A stretch of DNA of 10,938 bases, taken from assembly GCA_902768995.1 (NCBI GenBank), contig CACXNN010000026.1:1-10938 (forward strand), read 5' to 3'. Under the pieces are notes generated by a model. It was not told the origin of the DNA, made no database searches, and saw nothing but the letters and a program-made list of their open reading frames with translations. Below, piece after piece: positions 1-5,366 of this stretch (position 1 is its first letter; every line of letters starts with the position of its first letter). The translations under genes and the position numbers were made by a program. Origin of the DNA: an uncultured Eubacteriales bacterium. Lineage in GTDB: Bacteria; Bacillota; Clostridia; Christensenellales; CAG-138.

Positions 1-713
1 TGGAAGGCCACCTGGGCCGCCTCCAAGTCCATATTGCAGGAGAGCTCGTAGAACCGGACCTGTCGGGTCAGCTCCTGGATCAGCTCCATGGTCCGAGCGA
101 ACGCCTCCCGATCCTTGGGGCAGTAGACCTGCTGCATGAGCCGGGGGAACGCCTCCCGGGCACCGATGGGCCGGATGCTGTTCTCCGCCCCCCGCTGCAG
201 CAGACACAGGGCCCGGAGGGGCACGGCGATGTTGCTGCTCAAATGATGCTTGCCGTCGTAGGGGGTGCCGTAGACCAGCGCCGCCTGATCCGTGATGCGC
301 ACGAGGGGCTTGTCGTCGTTCACGTAGACGAGCCGATCCCCCAGCAGCTGCTGCCAGAGCCGGGCATGGGTGCTCTTGCCCGTGCCGCTCCTCGCTGCGA
401 ACAGATACCCCCAGCCGTCCACCGCCACGGCGGACCCGTGGAACAGGAAGGTGCGGTAGGCGGGCATCCGCTCCGCGATCTGACGGTAGACGGCCAGCTC
501 CTCCAGATACTCGTCGTTCCAGGCCCGGACGGGCAGCCCCTCCAGCCGATCCTCCCGGGCCGAGTTCTCCCGCTCCCGGTCGATATCCTCCCGGCTGGTC
601 CGCACGACGAAATCCGGAGCGTCCTCCACCCGATACGCGGCGCAGCGGGTATGGACCCGCTCGTATAGGGCCTCGATGCCGATATTCCGTTCCGCCATGC
701 GATAGACCCGCAT
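1..713 (-). CDS. HPr-kinase-like P-loop protein (partial, C-terminus beyond left edge)
   Basis: The 237 visible residues carry a Walker A P-loop (SGTGKST, residues 109-115) after a short N-terminal region, then an NDDKP segment (132-136) and a GTPYDGK stretch (149-155). This is the pattern of small HPr kinase-like proteins (COG1493-like) found beside PqqD proteins, not of true HprK, which has an N-terminal DRTGG-type domain and a longer chain. Family knowledge: relatives in lasso-peptide clusters phosphorylate the precursor peptide, while many clostridial members have no known substrate. The ATG at 713 is chosen because AGGAGG lies just upstream (4 nt spacing) and only 12 nt separate it from the pqqD-like stop; the ATG at 698 lacks such a site. 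It is co-transcribed with the PqqD-like gene. The kinase role is inferred from the P-loop and context. Confidence 0.8.
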   Translation of the reverse strand, partial: MRVYRMAERNIGIEALYERVHTRCAAYRVEDAPDFVVRTSREDIDRERENSAREDRLEGLPVRAWNDEYLEELAVYRQIAERMPAYRTFLFHGSAVAVDGWGYLFAARSGTGKSTHARLWQQLLGDRLVYVNDDKPLVRITDQAALVYGTPYDGKHHLSSNIAVPLRALCLLQRGAENSIRPIGAREAFPRLMQQVYCPKDREAFARTMELIQELTRQVRFYELSCNMDLEAAQVAF

Positions 714-725
714 CCCGCCTCCTGT

Positions 726-986
726 TTACAGCACGCCAGCGCTGGTGAGCTTGTCCGCGAAGGAGCGCACGTTCTCCCGGGCAGTGGCTTCGTCCACCTC
801 GTATTCCTCCATGAGCTCCTTGACCACGCCGTCCTGGTCCTGGCCCTCCATCAGCAGCTCGAAGATCCGCTTCCCGGTCTTGTTCATGCGGATCATGCCG
901 GAAAACCGCTTGGCCGCCTCGCCCACGGGCACGGCGTACCATTCGCCCTCGATCTCGGTCAGGATCATATCCTTCAGCGTGTTCAT
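726..986 (-). CDS. PqqD family protein (peptide-binding chaperone type)
   Basis: An 86-residue protein starting MNTLKDMIL with the PqqD fold pattern: a short N-terminal beta part ('GEWYAVPVGEAA'), then 'LNxTG'-like MNKTGKRIFELL (34-45) and a winged-helix part with VVKELMEEYEV and a C-terminal amphipathic helix. PqqD proteins bind RiPP leader peptides and present them to modifying enzymes, and free-standing ones also pair with HPr-kinase-like proteins. An upstream in-frame extension is open, but the ATG at 986 has AAGGAGGAG 8 nt before it and a promoter ends just upstream, so the longer form is rejected. The kinase-like gene follows 12 nt downstream. No precursor peptide or radical SAM gene is visible here; partners may lie left of the window. 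The family call is good; the substrate is unknown. Confidence 0.85.
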   Translation of the reverse strand: MNTLKDMILTEIEGEWYAVPVGEAAKRFSGMIRMNKTGKRIFELLMEGQDQDGVVKELMEEYEVDEATARENVRSFADKLTSAGVL

Positions 987-1029
987 GCTTTTCTCCTCCT
1001 TGGCCATACCTCTCCAATTATATAGATAC

Positions 1030-1058
1030 AGCATACCACAGCCGGCCCCCATTTTCAA
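1030..1058 (-). promoter_or_regulatory. Sigma-A-type promoter of the pqqD-like/kinase-like operon
   Basis: On the minus strand TTGAAA (1058-1053) is followed after 17 nt by TATGCT (1035-1030). A TG one base before the -10 makes it an extended -10. The start site would fall near 1023, giving a leader of about 37 nt before the ATG at 986. A second TATAAT lies at 1023-1018 and could give an alternative start, but has no clear -35. Confidence 0.7.
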
Positions 1059-1141
1059 GGCAGCCCCGGTTTTTCCTGCGGCGGCGCAACCTCTGTCCGG
1101 GCTGCGAGGTGTTATGGGCAAAGAACGAAGGAGACACGAAC

Positions 1142-1690
1142 ATGAAGCGCATAGTAATCCTGCTGCTGGCCCTGACCCTGACGACGGGCTGCGCGGCGGA
1201 CCCGGCCGCGGCCCACGGCGGCAAAAGTGACTCGACCATGTGGAAAAAGCCCCCGGCTTTTACGGTGCGGGTCGGTGAAAACCAAGGCCAGGCCGCCCTG
1301 GGCACCTATTCCTGGACCTGGCCCAACGGTAACGGCACCGACTCCGGCGTGGAAGCCGACGGCCTCCATCCCCTGGACATGGTGGACCATGTGACGCCCC
1401 TCCCCCTGGGGGACGAACGGTCTGCGACGCTCACCTTCGAGCTGGACGGGCTCGCCCTGGACCAGCTGACGGTCCGCCGCTGGGCCCTGTCCTGCGCCGG
1501 GGACCCGGCCAAGTACGAAAGCGACTTTGAACTGCTGCCCTTCACCATGGACGGGGGCACCATCGCGATAGAACTGCCCGATGGCAGCGGCGGCGTCTTC
1601 GAGGTCCACGCCTACTTTACGGGTGAGAGCCACGGGGACGGCTACTACGCTTTCTGGATGGAGCCCCAGGCTCCAAAAGACATTGGATAA
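1142..1690 (+). CDS. Small predicted lipoprotein of unknown function
   Basis: A 182-residue protein with a short signal peptide: MKR, a hydrophobic stretch (residues 4-13), then LTTGC with the cysteine at 17 as probable lipidation site. The -3 residue is Thr rather than the usual Leu, so the lipobox is slightly off consensus. It would be anchored on the outside of the membrane. The mature part is soluble, with a GTYSWTW motif (48-54) and alternating beta-type segments; I do not recognise a catalytic motif. The GTYSW pattern recurs in small clostridial lipoproteins, often near sensor or peptidase genes, but no function is established. The ATG at 1142 has GAAGGAG about 8 nt upstream; a 33-nt longer open frame from 1109 lacks a site. 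It is divergent from the PqqD-like gene and ends 18 nt before a terminator. No clear -35/-10 pair was found for it. Confidence 0.75.
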   Translation: MKRIVILLLALTLTTGCAADPAAAHGGKSDSTMWKKPPAFTVRVGENQGQAALGTYSWTWPNGNGTDSGVEADGLHPLDMVDHVTPLPLGDERSATLTFELDGLALDQLTVRRWALSCAGDPAKYESDFELLPFTMDGGTIAIELPDGSGGVFEVHAYFTGESHGDGYYAFWMEPQAPKDIG

Positions 1691-1708
1691 ATACATCCAT
1701 GGACAGCA

Positions 1709-1736
1709 AAAAGGACAGTCCGCAGACTGTCCTTTT
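1709..1736. terminator. Bidirectional intrinsic terminator between convergent genes
   Basis: A perfect 12-bp stem (AAAAGGACAGTC at 1709-1720 with its complement at 1725-1736) around a 4-nt loop. It has a T-run on the right for the plus strand and a five-base T-run on the minus strand. It sits between the stop of the lipoprotein gene (1690) and the stop of the PH-domain gene (1749), so it can end both transcripts. Confidence 0.85.
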
Positions 1737-1748
1737 CGTTTGTTCCGT

Positions 1749-2138
1749 TTACTCGGCTGAGGGCAGGGGCTCCTTCATGGCCCAGTCGAACAGGTCCTTG
1801 AGCTTGCCCTGGGTGTTGGTGAAGACGAAGGTCGCGCCGCCGTTGGTCTCGATGGTGAGGGTGGAGAAGAGGAACTTCTTATCGAAGCGGTACGTCTTCA
1901 CCGACTCCCGCCGGATGATCTTCACGTCCCCCCCGCCCAAGGCGGTGAAGAGGACGATGATCCGCCGATCCGTGACGGCCACCATCTTCCGATTGCCCTC
2001 GTGGACGCCGGTGAGCAGGCAGTTGAGCCGCTCGTACTCCCCCAGCATCTGCATCAGGGCTTTGAGCTCCTTGCGATAGTAGAAATCGTTGTAGATGCCC
2101 AGCTCCTGCAGCCGGCTGTTCAGGTCGTTCCGAACCAT
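1749..2138 (-). CDS. Bacterial PH-domain protein (YokE-like)
   Basis: A 129-residue cytoplasmic protein with no signal peptide or membrane segment. An N-terminal helical part (residues 1-40) leads into a small beta-rich domain: LLTGVHEG, MVAVTDRRIIVL (52-63), VKTYRF and LTIETNG, then a C-terminal helix KLKDLFDWAMK. The 'VTDRRIIV' core followed by a G-rich turn and strands is typical of YokE-like bacterial PH domains (bPH_3). These are thought to be small binding modules, and most have no known ligand. The ATG at 2138 lies 3 nt after the symporter stop and has no Shine-Dalgarno sequence, so translation probably depends on ribosomes finishing the symporter gene. It ends just before the bidirectional terminator. 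The family call is fairly secure; the function is unknown. Confidence 0.8.
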   Translation of the reverse strand: MVRNDLNSRLQELGIYNDFYYRKELKALMQMLGEYERLNCLLTGVHEGNRKMVAVTDRRIIVLFTALGGGDVKIIRRESVKTYRFDKKFLFSTLTIETNGGATFVFTNTQGKLKDLFDWAMKEPLPSAE

Positions 2139-2141
2139 GCT

Positions 2142-3455
2142 TTATTTCAGGACGGAATCGGCTTTGAGGAAGCCCAGCTTCTTGGCGATGCAGCAGGTGC
2201 AGGTCAAGTCGCCGGTGACGTTCAGGGCGGTACGGCCCATGTCGAGGATGGCGTCGATGCCCAGGATCATGGCGTAGGCACCGGCCAGGTTAGTGCCGGC
2301 CTCGATGGGCAGGTTGATGCCCTGCATGACCATGGCCAGCATGATGGCGCCGGCGCCGGGCACGCCCGCGGTGCCGATGGAAGCCAGGGTGGCGAGCAGC
2401 ACGATCATGCCCATCTCACCGAAGGACAGGCCCCGGCCCTGCGTGGACATGACCAGGAAGAAGGCGCAGACGCCCTGATAGATGGCCGTGCCGTCCATGT
2501 TGATGGTGGCGCCCAGAGGCAGGGAGAAGGCATAGACTTCCTTGTCGACGCCCAGGTTCTCCGCCGCCGCGAAGGTGGTGGGCAGGGTGCCGTTGGAGGA
2601 ACGGGTGACGAAAGCGGTGATGAAGGGCGTCCGGGCCTCCTTGAAGAAGGTGCCCAGCTTGATCTTGAAGATGGCCAGCAGGCCGCCGTAGACCGCCACG
2701 ATGTGGATGAGGTAGCCCAGGAAGCAGGCGATGGTCACGGTCAGCAGGGCGCCGGCCACCTTGGCGCCGTTCTTGGCGAACACCTCGCAGATCAACACGG
2801 CCACGCCGATGGGGGCGTACTGCATGATGCCGGAGACGATCTTCATCATGATCTCGGCCAGGCAGTCGAAGATGTTGTACATGGTGGTGGAGATGGTGCG
2901 GATGCGCTCATCCTGGGACACCTTCATGAAGGACAGGCAGAGGCCGAAGACCAGGGAGAAGAAGATGACCTGGAGCACGGTCTCGTTGACCAGGGACTGA
3001 AGGACGCTGGTGGGGATGATGTTGGCGATGACGTCCCAGACGTTGGTCTCGGCGGTCTTGCCGGCGGCGTCGGCAGCCAGCTGGGCGACGGCGGCCATCT
3101 CGGCATGGGGGCGGAAGATGTTGCCCATCAAGAGGCCGATGATGACGCCGAAAGCAGAGGTGACCAGGTAGATGATGACCACGCGGATACCGACCTTGCC
3201 CACGTTAGCGGGAGAGACGGAGGACGCGCCGACCACCAGGGAGCCGACGATCATGGGGATGATGATCATCTTCAGCAACCGGGTGAAGATGGTGCCGAAC
3301 ATGCTGATCCACTTGGGCAGGGCCGTGACGCCGGTGGCGGCCAGGATGATGCCCGCGACCGCGCCGATGACGAGGCCGATGAGGATCTTGTACAGTACGT
3401 TGAAGTTCAGGTATGCCCGCAGGATACCGCCCTTCTTGGGTTCGTTGTTTGCCAT
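2142..3455 (-). CDS. Dicarboxylate/amino acid:cation symporter (GltP/GltPh family, probable glutamate/aspartate)
   Basis: A 437-residue membrane protein, the usual length for the family, importing acidic amino acids with Na+ or H+. All hallmark segments are present: hairpin 1 RSSNGTLP (285-292), NMDGT (319-323), hairpin 2 ASIGTAGVPGAG (358-369) and helix 8 DAILDMGRTALN (401-412). In archaeal GltPh the aligned helix-8 residues (D390, D394, R397, T398, N401) bind cation and the substrate side chain and amino group. All are kept here (D401, D405, R408, T409, N412), favouring glutamate/aspartate over neutral amino acids or C4-dicarboxylates of the DctA type. Hairpin 1 has Asn where GltPh has a third Ser. 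The ATG at 3455 has AGGAGG 7 nt upstream. It is first in an operon with the PH-domain gene. Confidence 0.93.
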   Translation of the reverse strand: MANNEPKKGGILRAYLNFNVLYKILIGLVIGAVAGIILAATGVTALPKWISMFGTIFTRLLKMIIIPMIVGSLVVGASSVSPANVGKVGIRVVIIYLVTSAFGVIIGLLMGNIFRPHAEMAAVAQLAADAAGKTAETNVWDVIANIIPTSVLQSLVNETVLQVIFFSLVFGLCLSFMKVSQDERIRTISTTMYNIFDCLAEIMMKIVSGIMQYAPIGVAVLICEVFAKNGAKVAGALLTVTIACFLGYLIHIVAVYGGLLAIFKIKLGTFFKEARTPFITAFVTRSSNGTLPTTFAAAENLGVDKEVYAFSLPLGATINMDGTAIYQGVCAFFLVMSTQGRGLSFGEMGMIVLLATLASIGTAGVPGAGAIMLAMVMQGINLPIEAGTNLAGAYAMILGIDAILDMGRTALNVTGDLTCTCCIAKKLGFLKADSVLK

Positions 3456-3518
3456 AGATACCCCTCCTGAATTTTTTTACCCATCACCGCCGACATCGGG
3501 GTAGATTGGGATGTTTAC

Positions 3519-3527
3519 AGTATATCA
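3519..3527 (-). promoter_or_regulatory. Extended -10 promoter of the symporter operon
   Basis: The minus strand reads TGATATACT (3527-3519), an extended -10 with TATACT. The start would fall near 3512, leaving a leader of about 57 nt. No good -35 lies at the expected distance (TTCCAT at best), and the region upstream is AT-rich. The rest of 3456-3648 holds only this and the suf terminator. Confidence 0.55.
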
Positions 3528-3606
3528 TGGGAAAAAGAAATATGGAAGGGAAAATGAAAAAAATTCAAACAATTTGGCTTTTTCGTGAACTCGGCTGAGG
3601 AAAGGC

Positions 3607-3635
3607 AAAAAAAGAGGAGGGTGTCGCCCCTCCCC
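3607..3635 (-). terminator. Intrinsic terminator of the suf unit
   Basis: Reading the minus strand, an 8-bp GC-rich stem (3635-3628 with 3621-3614, one G-U pair) around a 6-nt loop is followed at once by seven T residues (3613-3607). It lies 14 nt after the SufB-like stop codon at 3649, a textbook position and form. Confidence 0.9.
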
Positions 3636-3648
3636 TGGCTGTACTTTT

Positions 3649-4572
3649 TTACTGCAGGAAGCCGTTGATGATCTGCTCCTCAGCCTCCGCTTCCGTGAGG
3701 CCCAGGGTCATGAGCTTGGTGAGCTGCTCCCCGGCGATCTTGCCGATGGCGGCCTCGTGGACCAGTGCCGCGTCCAGGTCGTTGGCTTCCAGGCCCGGCA
3801 CCGCCAGGATGCGGCCGTTGTCCATGATGATGGAGTCGCACTCCGTGTGGCCGGAGCAGGGGGCGTTGCCCACGATCTTGGCGTCGAACTTCTGATAGGA
3901 GGAGTCCCGGGCAACGGACCGGGAGACCACGTCCGCCGTGGCGCCGGCGCCGTTGAGCTCTACCACATAGGTGCTGATGGCCCGCTGCTCCCCGTGGGTC
4001 ATGAGCCGCTCCCGGACCAGGAGCTTGGCGCCTGCCTTCAGTTCCGCGGTGGTGGTGCGGACGGTGTCGTCCACGCCCTTGATCTGCACCATCTCCATCT
4101 CCACGGTGCTGCCTTCGTCCTGATATACCTCGGTGCCCGGGTTCAGGATGCGCTTGCCCGCGCCCTCGCCGGAGCCGTAGTGCTTCTCCACGTACTTCAC
4201 GTGGGCGTTCTTCCCCACGTAGAACCGGTGGACGCCGTCGTGCTCCGCGTCCTGGTTGCCGCAGTTATCGATGCCGCAGCCCGCCACGATCAGCACATCC
4301 GCCCCCTCGCCCACGAAGAAGTCGTTGTAGACCACCTCCTTGAGGCCCGTTTGTGTCAGGACCACGGGGATATGGACGCTCTCGTTCTTGGTGAAGGGTG
4401 CGATGCGGATGTCCATGCCGCTCACGTCCGTCTTCGAGGTGATCTCGATGTTGGCCGTGGACCGGCGGCCCGCCATCTGGCTGTTGGACCGGATGTTGTA
4501 GGCCCCCTCGGGCACGGCGTGCAGGTCCGCGATCTCCCGCAAAAGCCGCTTTTGTATCTCGTCCAGCTTCAT
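3649..4572 (-). CDS. SufB/SufD-family Fe-S cluster assembly scaffold (short, SmsB-like)
   Basis: A 307-residue protein, clearly shorter than classical SufB or SufD (over 400). It keeps the beta-helix core and C-terminus of the family: GCGIDNCGNQDAEHDG (98-113), CSGHTECDSIIMD (239-251) and VHEAAIGKI (271-279), then the LGLTEAEAEEQIINGF helix typical of SufB/D C-termini. Cysteines 99, 104, 239 and 245, His 272 and Glu 273 are candidates for cluster or metal binding. Family knowledge: with SufC it forms the ATP-driven scaffold; two-gene sufC-sufB units of this kind in archaea and Clostridia have been named SMS (SmsC, SmsB). The ATG at 4572 overlaps the sufC stop (ATGA), indicating translational coupling; a 12-codon longer frame reaching into sufC is rejected. 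No cysteine desulfurase is nearby. Calling it SufD instead of SufB would also be defensible. Confidence 0.9.
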   Translation of the reverse strand: MKLDEIQKRLLREIADLHAVPEGAYNIRSNSQMAGRRSTANIEITSKTDVSGMDIRIAPFTKNESVHIPVVLTQTGLKEVVYNDFFVGEGADVLIVAGCGIDNCGNQDAEHDGVHRFYVGKNAHVKYVEKHYGSGEGAGKRILNPGTEVYQDEGSTVEMEMVQIKGVDDTVRTTTAELKAGAKLLVRERLMTHGEQRAISTYVVELNGAGATADVVSRSVARDSSYQKFDAKIVGNAPCSGHTECDSIIMDNGRILAVPGLEANDLDAALVHEAAIGKIAGEQLTKLMTLGLTEAEAEEQIINGFLQ

Positions 4573-5330
4573 GCCTGCGCGCCCCCTTTCCCGGAGATCA
4601 TGTGGCATTCGGACACGGCGGAGGCGGTGCCCATGAGCTGGGGCAGGATCTTGTCCCGGGGCCCCTGCTTCTCCACCCGGCCGTCCTTGAGCACCACGAT
4701 CTCGTCGGCGATGTTGAGGATCCGCTCCTGATGGGAGATGATGAGGATGGAGCTGTTTTGGATGGTCCGCCGCATGTTCTCGAAGACCTCTATGAGGTTC
4801 TGGAAGCTCCAGAGGTCGATGCCCGCCTCCGGCTCGTCGAAGACGGACAGGGCCGCGCCCCGGGCCAGGACCGTGGCGATCTCGATCCGCTTCAGCTCCC
4901 CGCCGGACAGGCTCGCATTGACCTCCCGGTCGATATAGTCCCGGGCGCAGAGGCCCACGGCGGACAGGTATTCGCAGGCCCCCGCCGCGGCCAGATGCTT
5001 CCCCGCCGCGATGCGTATCAGGTCCAGCACCTTGATGCCCTTGAACCGGACCGGCTGCTGAAAGGCGTAGGCGATGCCCAGCCGCGCCCGGTCGGTGATG
5101 CTCTTTTCGGTGATGTCCTCCCCCTGAAAGAGGATGCGGCCTTCGGTGGGCTTCTCGATGCCCGCGATGAGCCGAGCCAGGGTGCTCTTGCCGCCGCCGT
5201 TGGGGCCGGTGATGACCACCAGCTTGCTCTCGGGCACCGCCAGGCTCACCCCGCGGATGATCTCCTTGTCGCCCCTGTCCTCCGCAACCTGGAAGGACAC
5301 GTTCTTCAATTCCAGCATATCGTTTCTCAT
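4569..5330 (-). CDS. sufC: Fe-S cluster assembly ATPase SufC
   Basis: A 253-residue soluble ABC ATPase, normal SufC length. Motifs in order: Walker A GPNGGGKST (42-50), Q-loop with Q91 in AFQQP, signature LSGGELKR (141-148), Walker B LSVFDEPEAGID (161-172) and switch His in ISHQ (198-201). The signature followed by KRIEI and the DEPEAGID wording are characteristic of SufC rather than of transport ATPases. No membrane partner is next to it. It powers cluster assembly on the SufB-like scaffold whose ATG overlaps its stop. The ATG at 5330 has AGGA 8 nt upstream; the ATG at 5318 (MLELKN) is the alternative. It starts 36 nt after the stop of the large surface-protein gene, with no terminator or clear promoter in the gap, so read-through from that gene is likely. 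Confidence 0.94.
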   Translation of the reverse strand: MRNDMLELKNVSFQVAEDRGDKEIIRGVSLAVPESKLVVITGPNGGGKSTLARLIAGIEKPTEGRILFQGEDITEKSITDRARLGIAYAFQQPVRFKGIKVLDLIRIAAGKHLAAAGACEYLSAVGLCARDYIDREVNASLSGGELKRIEIATVLARGAALSVFDEPEAGIDLWSFQNLIEVFENMRRTIQNSSILIISHQERILNIADEIVVLKDGRVEKQGPRDKILPQLMGTASAVSECHMISGKGGAQA

Positions 5331-5366
5331 GTTCTCGTTCCTATTGGGTAGTATGCCCGTTTCGGC

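Noticed and set aside
2001..3470. 489-codon open frame on the plus strand opposite the symporter
   Set aside because: The minus strand encodes a full symporter with all family motifs; the plus translation is low-complexity Gly/Asp/His/Gln-rich, typical of a shadow in GC-rich DNA.
1750..3600. Same 12-mer ACTCGGCTGAGG at 1750-1761 and 3589-3600
   Set aside because: One copy is inside the PH gene's last codons and the other is intergenic; two copies of a short partly palindromic word are compatible with chance.
3757..5351. Two long plus-strand frames opposite sufC and the SufB-like gene
   Set aside because: Both lie fully antisense to strongly supported Suf genes and show shadow composition.
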